A program made the translations under genes and the position numbers. Under the pieces are notes generated by a model. The model was given only the letters and a program-made list of their open reading frames with translations. It was not told the origin of the DNA and made no database searches. Shown here piece after piece: positions 46,204-59,500 of a DNA stretch of 64,000 nucleotides (its first letter is position 1; every line of letters begins with the position of its first letter). This DNA comes from Dipylidium caninum (Eukaryota; Platyhelminthes; Cestoda; Cyclophyllidea; Dipylidiidae), in the NCBI GenBank assembly GCA_017562135.1, contig QEYB01001053.1, forward strand, positions 806,001 through 870,000, in the 5' to 3' direction.

Positions 46204-49200
46204 CTCGGTGGAAGGGGAATAACGAAGGCCACAGTATACGAACCAAGCGCGCTTGGTTGACGTACTGATTTGGTGAGTCAAGGTCATATCGCAATCTGTG
46301 ATAAATATACATAGCGGAAATTAGTAGTACCATATCATTAAAGCAGCTGTCTTTAAATCAAAAGAATGTATGTATAAATTTTTACTTTAGGCAAGGCTTT
46401 GGCTTTGAATGCAATGCAATTCTTTGCCAGTTACGTGAAATTATGTCGAAGCCAGAAATCATAAGGAATGGTTCTCACTTATAGAAGCTTGGTCTGGCCA
46501 TCATATAGCCTAAATAAGAGGTTTTGCTTTGCAATTAATAATGCGAGGCCTTGAAATGTAGCAATTTTATAAAAATATCAGACCCGTAACCCACATCCCC
46601 CTTCAGAGTAGTCTGCTTCCAGTCACTTTTACCAACAATCAAGGGTGAGTAACCTTTATGGACTCTCTATTATACCTCTACCAAGTGCGATAGGATCTGC
46701 CTAACGTTAGTTGCTTTTACATGAAGCGAAATATGGAGATTCTGTAGTCAAGCCGTAATCAAGAGATATATTCCACAGAGCCTCACTTTTTCGGAGATGA
46801 TGGCATCAATTAGGAATAAGCTGAAAACCTATACCTATTCATTCTTTTAACAAAAATCCTCTAACTCAGCACAATATCTTCATCACGGGACGAATCTGTT
46901 AAAAGTTTACCAATACCTCAAGGAATATAGACAGTGTACAAAAATATCTGTGGCGGAAGAAACCTCATATCGCATTATATTGTGTCATATTGTTTCCGAT
47001 GATGTTAATATTAAACATTAGAGAATTTGGAGTGGAGGAACAGAATTCGGGACAAAGTAACAGGAATTGTGTTTTACCGACATGAAACCTAACAAATACG
47101 GTCAAAGTTTAAAGGTTTATATGAACAGTTAAAAACTTAAATATTCTTTTGGAACGAAAATTGTGATTTTTTTTCGTTTGCGACCCTTCTAAGGGTAAAA
47201 TTCATCGATACACAGCATTAGCACTAAGTGTTCTTTTAGTGTCTAGAAGGAGATTATATCTCTTCTCCTCCCCTACTCTTGTAACATTCGTCTTCGAGTG
47301 TAGTTCGCTGTAAATTTCACGAAGTATGTGTGACCTGAAATCACTTTGTCTTGAGCTGGGCAGAAAAATTGCCCTTTATCCTCGGGGGAGAACCCTTTCT
47401 CCCCCATCCAGTATACATTTTTGGGATGTCGGTAAGACGTTTATTTGTTACAATATATTTAGAGTTAGGTCTCAAGGAGCTCGTTTAGTATTTTTCACCC
47501 CGTAATGTGATAAGCTATAAATTTAACCCAAAAATGTGATTTAAAGAACTAAGTGTATTTGTCGAACAAGGCGTGTTCTTCCCCTCAAGTCTAAAGAGAT
47601 GGCTTTTATACAAGCAAGCAAGGCTAAGATGCTCCACGACGCTGTGTATCCTGAAGTTTTTTGTAGCTCGGCCGTACAGCTCACCCACCTGGAGGCGTGA
47701 AAGTGAAGAATCCGCACACATTAAAACACATTTCATATTTGAAACGCACAAAGCATACTTGAATTACAACACATTAATATAGATCTAATTCTTTCAAAAT
47801 TCACGGGCAATTTAGAGGATGTTTGGACCTCCGGACTTATAATAATAGCTTGCAATTAAGCGCATGAAAATATATATATAACTTTGGTGTCATAGAATAA
47901 TTCTTTTCGCGCTAAAGATGTGAGAATTGGGAAAATTATATTGCTAAAAGCAAATGATGTCTACGTAGCAATTTACTCTATCACTAACCTATAGAAAACT
48001 TTCCCTAGGAACCATTTCTACAGAAAAAGGCTGTTATTTTAGTGCGAACGCTACTTACTGCTTTTAAGTAGGGCCCCGGACACAACATCTTAGACCGCCT
48101 AACTTAGGTTATATTTACTTTGACAACAGCAAACAGCGCGAAAAATACCGAACAGAGGATGATTTAGAAGATTAAAGGAAAATGTACAGCAAGCATTAAT
48201 TAATCCGGGTGAAATTGACATTTCTTGGTAAAATCGTAAGAGTTGCCGATACGCGCGCGCATAATTGTGTTAATCTGCTCACTCCCTATACCACGAGGAA
48301 GAAGGTAAACAAACCAAAAGATCTCATGGTTGATAAAGAGCCTAAGTTCACTTTCGAAGAAGTACATACAAGACTTCAGAAGGTTTAAACGTTCACAAAA
48401 GTCCGCCATACCAAATCGTCCTGTCTACTTCGTTTGTCAAGCATTAGTAAGCCGCCAGATGTCAATCCAATGACACATACAATACGCCAGACGTACAAAT
48501 TTGCCTCTATCCCCTAATTAGTGCACTGTCACGTCACTTGACAAACCACTGAATTGACGAACGGTCAAAAGGCGCTTTTTAAGCACCCACAACGTCGCTC
48601 TACCTCAGAGTTCCCCCTTTTTCTAGGCATTTTACCCCCGAAACTCGTATTCGAAGATGGTGAAAAGTTTACCCTTCAGTCGAGTTGAAAATTTCGCTTT
48701 GGCAATGCGTCATCCTCGGCCTCATCGATCGTCACCTACGTAACGGCGTCAGGTTTCAAATTAAAACATCGATTTCTTATTATACCAAATAAATTGCGTA
48801 AATGACCAAGGTGTGAAGATTTTTCCATCACTGCTTGCCCTAACCACCCGGGAATAAGTAGTCACTGAGTGTCTTGTGAGTCAGTGTCAATTAAAATCAA
48901 ATGTTTATACGCTTCTCTTTTTTTCCTGATAGTTTTAAGTCGACTTGAAATAGCCTCTTTATTGTTCAACCCTATTTGCCAGTCTTTTCCCATTTCTTAG
49001 GGTTAAAATGTCACTTTAATGGCGATTATTAGATAATTTAACCTGACGAAATTGGACTGAGTGCCACCGTGATTTCTTACCAGGGTGAAGAGGTTAAATT
49101 TGGCGTCAGAATCGTGTATTTCCACGGTAGGGAAAAGTTTTAGAGGAGAGAAGACCAGTCAGATGGTGTCGGGTTGTTCATCTGTCAAGTGAAAACCACT

Positions 49201-50268
49201 GTTTGCCGTAGAGAATTTGAGCATCCCTTTAACTCCTTCCTCTTTTAATATGCGCGGACGAGGTTAATTAAGCCATTAAAGTAAATTCCTTCCACGATTA
49301 TGTATTTAATAATAATAAATTCAGCCTTAAGATATAATTTTTCGCATAGTTGTCGGAATAGCCAGCCGCGCTACCGAGCAGGGGTTTAATCAAAGTGCGG
49401 CCAGTGATAGCCACATTTCGGTGTTTGAGGAAAAGAAAACCTCCACCTTGCGGAGGTATATGGTGATTTCGTTTACGTTAAGGTAATGCGGAGATTTCTC
49501 CCCATTTTTATTTAAAGCGCAGTATGATTGCTAAATTTTCTTGAATTGAGAATGCAAACATTTCTATTTTACCTTTTAACATATGAAAAGTTCTCTAATA
49601 TACATGATTTAAATTAGTATACACTTTTTAAGGATAAGAATGAGGAGAGTGAGGGCTTAACTTGAGAACTATTGTGCTACTTATGGGAAATAAGTAGAAC
49701 GTGCCACCCCATCCCATCTTAATGAAGCAGCCGAGGGGGAAAGAATGTGGCAAAAATGGACGTTAAGAAATGGAAAATCTTAACGTTCCTGACCTAACGG
49801 AGGCACACAACAAGGTACCGCGGAAATAGTCCACACCGCAGCATTGTGAAATGAACATTCAGTATAAAATTCAGAAGTTGTAAGCCACTTACACTATCTA
49901 CACTCTGAAATATCATAAACCAAAATCCTTACATGCAAATACGCCTTCTATGTCGATGGAAAAAGAATAGAACCGTTAAATGGGAGAAGCGAGGAGAAAA
50001 ATGCCCTGTTTTCTAACCGTAAACTTCCCAAAAACTGTCTTATACAAATGTTACCTGACAAAGCCGGGGGCCATTGAGATTTGGCTGATTTCGGAAGAGT
50101 TAAACACTTCTATATCTTTAAAGAGGTGTTTCCAGCATGAAGTGGATGCATTTGCTCCATCGGACAACAGGCATTTGGTGATCTCTCTGTCCAAATAAAG
50201 TATATGACAAATTAGTCTTTGTTTGGATAGCCTCGACGGTTGAGGATTGGTTTTGGACCTTCCTAGAG
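46204..50268. other. Divergent intergenic interval between the ankyrin gene and RFX
   Basis: About 4 kb of AT-rich sequence separates two genes transcribed away from each other, so both promoters and any 5' non-coding exons should lie here. No ORF with family similarity, RNA gene or repeat was recognised, and no core promoter element could be assigned. Confidence 0.6.
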
Positions 50269-50538
50269 ATGGCTCAACAGCCAATTCAGTCGCAGTCTCC
50301 GTCGGGCCTCGTTACAACGGCAGCGGTCAGTCGAAGTCTACCCACGACAATCACCATGTCCACCCCTCTGGCCCTCCCAGCCACCAGTTCGGCGACACTT
50401 CCTACCGCCACTGTAGTAGGACCCGCCCCCGTCCTAGCACGAATGAATAATAACAATAACAATAATAATAGTAATAATTTTGGGCAGTATTACCTTCGTT
50501 TCCTGCGACACCACTCCACTCGGGCCAGTCCTGTTACG
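50269..50538 (+). CDS. RFX exon 1 (start codon, poly-Asn, start of DNA-binding domain)
   Basis: The exon encodes 90 residues, [10 protein letters not shown]... to ...RASPVT, and ends in phase 0 at ACG|GTGAGT. An AAT/AAC run at about 50443-50480 encodes an Asn tract with one Ser. The end matches the SPxTVQWLL entry to the RFX domain. Translation may start further upstream if another 5' exon exists. Confidence 0.88.
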
Positions 50539-53500
50539 GTGAGTGGGTAAACTTTGCTGCCTCCTTGGATTGCCATTTCTTTCGTCTTATGACAATGGCA
50601 ACAATGAAATGGGCTTTCACATAAAGGTAGAAACTTAAAAAGCATTGATATACCGGATAATTTCTGGCGCTTATCATTTACCTCAATTTTGAGTCTTTAC
50701 ATCCATTAACCAAGAAATTATAACTACCAGATTTATTTTCTTACGTGGAACTGTAAGTTGCAAGGTAGAATTAAGGTCTGACCCTCGGACTCTACGCCAG
50801 TTTCGAATGCCATGAGAAGACAGTTATTCCTCACAGAATTTGGGCATCTTTAGGAAATTCTTTTTAAGATCACTCATGGCTATATGACTTTTCCAACGAG
50901 GGAATTAATAGGCACCTCCTCACTAATTTTTCTATGGCAAAAGAAAAAAAATATGACAGTTTTACCACAGTAAGATGTAGCATTTTTTATGACTAGAATT
51001 GCTTTAATCATGATTGCCCACATTACAGAAGTGTAAAAAGTGAGGAAAAATGAAACACGTCAAGAAAGAAGATCTGGAGATTCCACCTGTCAGTAGATCA
51101 AATGACGCCAAGTACTCAAATCCCTTGACAATTCAGTCCATCATTTCTTAATAAAAGGTGTTTACAACGAGGAAGCGGATCATTCTTCTTGCCGCCAGGA
51201 AAATCCCATGTGAAGAGAGGGCAAATGCTTGATGCGATTTAGGCATTTAACAGGAAATCCACTCCTTCCACGACTAATATGATTTGTCCTGACAACAGGT
51301 TCAATGGCTTCTGCAGAATTACGAGACAGCAGAGGGTGTGAGTTTGCCACGCAGCGCGCTCTACTCCCATTACTTGAATCACTGTCTAGACTATTGGCTG
51401 GAGCCAATGAATCCCGCCTCCTTCGGCAAACTCATTCGCTCCGTCTTCGTGGGTCTTCGAACCAGGCGGCTGGGCACGCGGTGAGTATTCATCTGCCTAA
51501 TCCATTCTGTAAGAAGTCAACCAGAAAAAAAAACTTTTTATCATTGTTTAGGGGGAATTCCAAGTACCACTATTATGGAATTCGGATAAAGCAGAACTCA
51601 AATCTCAGTACGATGAAGGCAATTAGGCCGTCTGCATGGTATGATTCCCATATTATAGACTGATATTTTACCACCTACTCATAATTTAAAGGGAAAATTG
51701 TGTGTGATTTAACTTCAAAGCCTTTTTTCCAGTATGAGAAAATAGGTTTATTCTTCTAGAGACACTCAGCTTGGAAGAGGACTGGCAACCACCTTCTTAG
51801 TTATGAATTTAAAGGATTAATTTTAGCCAATATATAGGACATGGACATGAAAATGCCGCTGAAATAAGTCTATCGCGTCATTACCATTTGTTTAAGTTAT
51901 TTTCTATGCGTTTCTGAATCACCAAAGAAGAAACAAGCTGAGAGTGTGGTGCATTAAAAAGGAGATGAAATTGCACGATACACCAAATTTAGCATTCATT
52001 TTATAATGCATTAAAAGCCCTCCATTGAGGCATAAGTAGACCTACTTAACCTATTAACTAAAAGTGCAAAAGAGCGTCGTGTTTATCATAGTCTAATAAG
52101 CAAACTTTTTATCAATTATCCCCAAATTTTGCTTTCTATATTGGATCCTGCTACAGTGACCTTAAAATCATAGGAACTCATGTTTATTAAGAGGTTATTT
52201 GAAGAAACAGTATCATTAGTAACGTAGTCGGAATAGGTGTAAAAGGTGAAAAACCCCGATAAAATCTTACCTTAATTTGGCGAAAAATGTGGCCATAAAG
52301 GTAAGACCCTAACATGTGTTTGAAGGATGATTATTAAACTGATAGATTTGCCAGATTTCTACATCGAACACCACAGGCTTCAAAAGTACCCAGACTACTC
52401 GCCCGGTCCAGTGGCAGGAAAGCCAGAGCCAGGATCAGCAGCCCTCAAATGTCTACTCTTGTTATTCAAAGTTCCGTTCAATTCGTGCGAACACCGCGTT
52501 GGGTGTTACGTCGGCGACACCGCCCGTAGGCTTTAGTAGGCCAGTCTCGGTTGAGACCGCTTCTCCTCCTTCAATGAAACCCGAAGTACCTGGTGCCAGT
52601 GCTTCGATGGTCGCCCATCGGACAATGTCTTCGCGTACTACATCCACGTGTCTCCCCACTATGGTGAAACCCAAATCATCTGGTACCTTCTATAAGAACG
52701 AAACCTCAGGAACCACCTTAAGTAGGTCCAGTTTGGTGTCCAATTTGTGTTATTTAGATTATAAGTGGCAAATTTGTCCGATAAAGAATACATTTAATCC
52801 ACCTCAATCTTCCTTAAATGAACAAAGGTTAGTCTAGTTGAACTTATCACCTATACCTAATAAGTCATAACCAACGAGAGACCTTAGCGTACATAAATCC
52901 GTGAGACGAAAATGTTACCATGATAACTGAAAACTACTATATATTTGAAATCACATTCTTTAATCAAATGATGAAATTAATGCTCGAAACGAAACTTCAA
53001 TCATACGATGTGTCTTATTAGACAAAGCCGATTATATTTTGAGGCGGTGAAGTGAAATTTGTCTTGGGTTTTACACATTTACCTGGTTACCGTAACACTC
53101 TGCTACGACTATTTATGCGTTATCAATAACATCAAGCTAATATTGATTCAAACAATTATTTACCATCCTTAATGATAAGCGGAAGACGTTAAATAAACAG
53201 GTACATACATCGTGAGAAATTCATAGCCTGAACCAATCTTCCCGATCTTATATTTCACCAGAACATTAGACTAGAAGTATCAATTTAAGACCCAATTAAC
53301 TCAAAACATTTCTTACCAAAGAAAAGGCTAGCTATAGTGATAGTGGTTTAGAACAGCGAGAATTTAAAAAAAATGATTAGCATGAACATTGCCGTAAGGT
53401 TGATTAAGAGATATAGAATTGATGCTATGTTAAAATTAGTGTTAATACATGCAAATCCAGTCAAGTAGATGTTTTGGTAAGTAGTTTGCAAGCTGCTCCA

Positions 53501-56500
53501 GTTCATTATAGTTGATGAGTTACCTGAATGTAAGTTTACCTTGATCGTCGAGATGGACGGTCATTAAGATAAAAGATTAGTAGATAGCACCAAAGTTCAA
53601 CCATTGACGCTGCAGCTACAAAACCCGAAACCTTGGAGCCAAGCTCATCACTCTGGAGACCGTGGGAAATGGGTGGCAGCGGGGCGGTGAATGCACAAAA
53701 GACCACGTCTCTGCCCGTATTCGAATGGCAGGGAAGCGACAAGCTTAGGACAAACGCGGATCGTTCTGCTGGAGGAATGGACAGCGGGTATGCTCTCATG
53801 CCTTTATTTTGGATTTATAAATGGGGCCTTTATTCGAAGAACCGTAACCACTTCTCTTCTCACGCCTCATGCTTAATGCTTTCACGATGAAACCGTTGAT
53901 AAAATCACCAATTGTTAGATGATGTTCCGTACTCTCTAAGTATATTAGTTGAAGTATTGTCCTTGTCTATTTTAATCCACTCTTATGCCCCTGTTTTAGT
54001 TAATTAATTTGTCAGCCAACCACTTGCTTCCCGGGTAATTCGATTCCTTGGGCCCCCCGAGAGTCTGTAAATTCATGACCTTCATTGGGGAAGCAACGTA
54101 ACTTGCCCAAGGTGAATAGAAATGAACGATTCTACTACTAATATTGGCCATAAAATACTTCGTTAGTTTGTGTGTTGCTAAGTTTACGATGTTACTACTT
54201 TTTGGCTGCTTCTAAGAATTTAAATTGTGGATAAGTGGACTAGTTTTTGACCGTCTCGCTCACTTATGATAGAGTCAAATTTCCTCCAAGGTATTCAAAG
54301 TATGGGTGCCTTGATAAATCTGTAGAAAAATCTATAACAATGAACGGGAAATGCCATTGGGGATGTTGTTATTTCACTCAGGACGACTCATACAATCTTT
54401 AAGAAAGTATTTTGTCTCCCTGGTTCATAATCTTATCGCTAATGTATAATATAACCGGTTTGAATGAGTGATAAGCATATCATGGATTCAATTTCAGTCC
54501 GTTGACTTGCCTGACTGATCATAGCGGTGAAAATGAGGATCGACTTTTCTTCGGTTCAGGCACGGCTCACAAGTTCACACTACCTCGACTTACTGACCTC
54601 TGCCAGCTGGTGGGCATTGACCTGAGTCCCACATCTAGTAAGTGTCCTTTATGCCCTCCTACCGTTCTACTTAATCTTGAAACATTCAAGAGATCTGGGA
54701 AAGCATGAAACCTCTATATTGCTTACTATGTTGAGATTGTGAATAAAGAAAATATAACATTGTTTACCCACCTTGAAAACAATTATTGAATCCATTTTCA
54801 TTTGTCCTGTTAAAGATGTGACCTCCTGGCTCTCATCTATTATTTTTTTAGCCTCTTTCCCAATGGATCTGTCCATCGAGTCAACCACCTGTGATCCCAA
54901 TCGTATGGGAAGGGAAATAAGTGAACGTGAAGCCATCCTTAATTCGTCAAACTTTATGAACAACATTGTGCTGAAGTCTACGAGGCCATTATAACGCCGC
55001 ACTTGGAGAAACTGCGTAACATTTGGCAAAGATTTTGGAGTCCAAGTGACACATTTTCACGTGATTTAGTAAGTACCTCATCCTTCATCATTATTATAAA
55101 TTAATTTGTATTTTTATAATTGTATTCGTTAATTTTACAGGGTCAGCGGGAGACTGGCGGCAGCATTGGCGGTGGGAGTGGAGGCGAGACACGACTCAAC
55201 AAGATGCAATTAGCCCTTATCAGTAGTAGAAAGAGTTTGTGCCAATTTGTCGAGGTAGCGGATAGGGCATTGTATCAGACATTATTAGAGATTATTGTTG
55301 GCGATAGCCTCAAGTCAATGCCACCGTCCCTTCTTCACACTGTGAGGGTGATGGTAAAACGGGTCCAGGTGAGTGTTGCTTTACAATACTTAATTTTTTG
55401 ACTTATTTCATCACTTGAAAAAAAATAAATAAATTCACTAATCCCCACGACAAGCCGTACTGAGTACCTCCTAGTCTTTTGTGAAAAATGACCTGTTTAC
55501 ATAGAGACTCCCAATTCTAGTGATGGTGAAGAGGAAGACAGGTAGTAGGGATTTTGGTTGTCTTTTATTAATTTCGATGTTGCTTTTTGTCCTAGCATTG
55601 CCTTCGATCGGCTATTCGCCACTTGAGTCCCACGTTAATCAACTGCAAGTTGACTGCCATCAGTGGTTTCATAAAAGGCCTCCGACGTGTCATCGGCCTC
55701 GCCCATCTCAGTCGGGCGGTGACACACGTACTCGACACACCCGAGCGTCTGGAGCAGATGCGTGCAGACATTTGCAAGCTCGATTTGGAGAGCATTGAAG
55801 TGAGTGTCTGAAGACCCTATTTAGTCTATGCATATTATACTTTTAATACCACGTGATTATGAGGTGACATTCACTTCATAACCACATACAAAGATGGTTT
55901 CATCCTCGATTTACTCAGCCACTAATTGTTAAGAGCTTTTAATGTAATAGCAATAGCTGGTAAAAGTCGGGAAGTGTAAGACGACTTCCTATCCTTTAGG
56001 GAAGATTTGTAAATTTTCTAGACGATTTTGATGAACTTCACTTTGTACGGAGGTTTCTTGTGAAATGTTTTCTGCAATTCACTATTCTATTGAGCGGGCA
56101 ACTAAGTGTTTGTGGATGCTGTCGACAGATGGATTGTACACTTTCATTAATGTGTTAAAGGCACCTAGCCTATATTTTCTTGTCGTTTGAACTTCAACTT
56201 TTCACTGAGTAGATAAACTAATTCGATTAGTTCCTTAGTCTGGTTTTAATTCCAATTTGACAGTGGACAAACTAGAAGTATACTTCAGACTCATTTTATC
56301 GCATTGGAAGCATGCAGGAAGTTATGTGGCGTGAATGGGAATGAGGACTCGAAGGAGGAGCAGCGTCAAAATTGCTTTGCCACATTTAATTCTGGTGATT
56401 TTCAATTGCAAAGTGCAAAACGATCTGGCCGTCCATTTGAAGTTGATGAGATCCACATCAATCAGGACCATTGCGAATTGTATGCATGCGTCGAAAGTAA

Positions 56501-59500
56501 AATTAAAAGATCTTGACTATGGTCGGAAAGTCAATATTTTGATCCCTCACTAGCTTAAGGCAATTCCTTTGGCTCAACGCATTAGCAGTATCTTTGACTC
56601 GTTGCATCTGGAGGACAGCGAAATTGACCCATTTGTGAAAAGACTACGTACTGACGACGCAAAGGGGATAATTTAAAGTGGCGTTAATCGGAAGAAAGCG
56701 TGAGTGAAGCAGAATGCGCCGGCCGAGACGACATTGAAAGCTGAGATTGACCACGACAGATTATTCTCTCAGTCTGGTGGACTTATAAAGAGGAATGTGC
56801 ACTTTGAACTTTTACCAAACAACCAAACGACCGCTTCAGACGTGTACGTTCAACAAATAGTCAAACTAAACGATTCAATTCCAACAAAGCGGTCAGAAAT
56901 GGCAACTCGTAAGGGTTGTTGGCCATCATGGTAATACAAGGCCTCACGACCCCTTAATCGCTCGCTATCACTTGTTGGATCTGGATTGGGATGCGTTGAC
57001 TTCTACCGTGTAGCCTCCACTTCGAGCCTCCAGACTGCCAGTTGTTTCGGCGTTCCATGCAGAACTCCTTAAATGGAAAAACTTTTAATGGCACTTGTGA
57101 TCTCAAATCACATCTACTTCAGTGTTATGCTAGCAAGGATCAGAAATTTTGCCAAAGTGAAATCATGATGTCACCGTGAAAGATAACAAAAGGTCATCTA
57201 CAAAACTGGACAGTACCCAATTGAATGCGGTTATAATTCTTATTTTTCCTTAAAATCCCCGGTCGCTAAGTTGTCAACCCAATAGGCAGGTGGAATCGTT
57301 TGTGAAATAGCTGCAATTACGATAAAACGAGTCTTACATTATCTTAAAAAAACTCCGAAAGGTATTCGTTCACCTTCTGACCGTGAATAATCCACACGAA
57401 TTCCATTGTGTAATTTCATTGAACATGAGTACGCTTCTTTTTGTATCAATGGGAAAGTTGGCCACGTCTTGTCAGTAAGAAGTGTCCTCTAGGGTAGACA
57501 AATCATTTTCAATTATTCGAAGTCTTATGTTTTAATTACTGCTTCATCGTCTAGTTTAGACTTTTTTTCCTATTAAACACGCGTTCATTGGTCACTTTTT
57601 ATTGGTCACTTTTTACTGGTCCTCATGTGAGCTAATTATTTTCCTGTATCAAAATCTGATTGAGCGTTTTAATGCACAAGAGTAAACTGTTTTACTCACA
57701 GGCACAAGGGTCATGGGCCAGCGATTGTTTGCCCTCTTGGACCCTCTTCACAGAACATAGTCTTCTCGCGAATTTCGTTGCTCCCGGCATCGACACCTCC
57801 GGTATCTTCTGTCACGATGAATGCATCCCCACCCTGCCCCATCTACGCTGTCGTAAGTGTTCCTCACCCGGTGTTCGTATTGGCGTTGGTACAGCCGCCG
57901 CTGCTCTATCAGGAAGCGGTGTCTTGATCGCCGAGACACTGCAGTCAGACGGTGTTTTGGAGTCCTCCGGCTGCCCCTTCACCATGGTTCAGTTGCACTC
58001 GGAACTGCAACACTTATTGGCGTCGAATGGAGCCCTTAGCTCTTGGGTGGCTTGGCTCGATCGTGTCGTGCTGAGGGGACTGGCTGGACGAGCGTCGGGA
58101 CCCAAAAGAGCCAATGCTGCCAGGCAGCTTATGCTCGTGTGGAATTACTACAGGTAAAAAAAATTTCATCTCACCCCATACAAATGTTCACCATTGACTA
58201 TCTTAAAGAAGCAGAAATTCCTTTTGTCACTCACTCGCCGATTTTGTACGTAATTTACATCCTGACAGCCAACCTCCAGATCCGTTGATATCTTTTTTTT
58301 CATTTGGCTAGTCATTTTGAATTAATATTAAATTGGAAACATTGAAACGGCTGTTGAATAAAAATACAAAAAGCGCAGTTTTTAAAGTCATTTATTATAG
58401 TCAGTCGGTGTGACTTTCAGTGGCATCTATGACTTTCTCATAATGATTGGTCAAGTCGTATATGTCTCTTTCGGAGGCAAATCTCTATTTTTAGACCTAA
58501 AAAACCACTCACACTCACCTATAATATCACTTTGGCTATTGTCTTTATTCTCTTAGAACTGATTTGTAATTTCCAAGAAGGTAATAATCGGTCGGTTAAA
58601 TATCCGGTGAATGTGGAGAATGTGGCAAAATTTTGTGTAGTGGATAGACATTACTTTGTCAACAGTAATAGAAGATTCATGTCTTCGTCGTTCAACGTTG
58701 CCATTCAACAATACTGGTTTTTTTTCCCTCACATGTTTCTTCTCATGCATGACACCAATTTCATGAAAATGTGTCTCCTTCACTGTTATGATTTCGTCTG
58801 ACGATTGTAGAAAGGAATAACGGACGATCACTTCTTGAGCACTCCACATTACGCCAACCATGATTTCATTTTGATTAAATTTCGACTTAGTGATGTGATC
58901 TGGCGGTGTATTCTTATCTACCCACTTGCCTTGCTTGATCGTTTCCAAGCATCATAGAAAAAATCCACTTCCCATCACCAGTGATGACTTGATTTTATAA
59001 CTGCGGCAGTCAGGTTTTGAGAAGGAAACAACGTAGATGTGCACTTGGTCTTGCGACTGTTCGGTAAGCTACAGTTGAGTCAGTCCGGACAGCTAGTACG
59101 TTTTTTTCCTTTATTTATTGTGCACAAGTGTTTTAGCACAACCGTATTGATGGCCAGTTCCTACTTGGTCTAGACTAAAGTTCACGAATATTTTCGTGGG
59201 TGGAGTGGATTTTACAATCGTGCTTAATTTCTCGTTAACAACCCGGGATGGTGATCTCCCTCGAGGCTTCTCGACGATACTCAAATTGGCAGAACAAATT
59301 TTTTTGGAATTATCATCCAGTATTTCTTTTTTTTATCAGTGGATTTGTCTCCGAAGCGTATCGAGCTGCGCACTGATCCCCTTTGTACGCGTGCAAGAAA
59401 AGTAAATTTTTACCGCGTTTTATTACCACCTGATTTCGTCCAAAAATAAAATTAAAATGGCACCTGAGCACGAAAATCTTATTAGGAAATGAGTAAGAAG

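Noticed and set aside
54638..54960. U12-type intron between RFX exons 5 and 6 (GTGTCCTTT at 54642, TCCTTAAT at about 54937)
   Set aside because: The motifs resemble U12 signals, but no acceptor restored the frame. A standard GTAAGT donor with a TTTTTTTAG acceptor plus a single-base indel explains the region better.
54977..55068. Shorter exon 6 starting at the AG at 54976
   Set aside because: It keeps phase with exon 5 but discards the conserved YEQHC segment, and the acceptor lacks a good polypyrimidine tract.
55520..55798. Plus-strand ORF reading through RFX exon 8 in another frame
   Set aside because: The frame with RFX similarity ([18 protein letters not shown]) is different; this one is its shadow.
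58532..58801. Plus-strand 89-codon ORF in RFX intron 9
   Set aside because: It is the antisense shadow of the minus-strand mariner relic.
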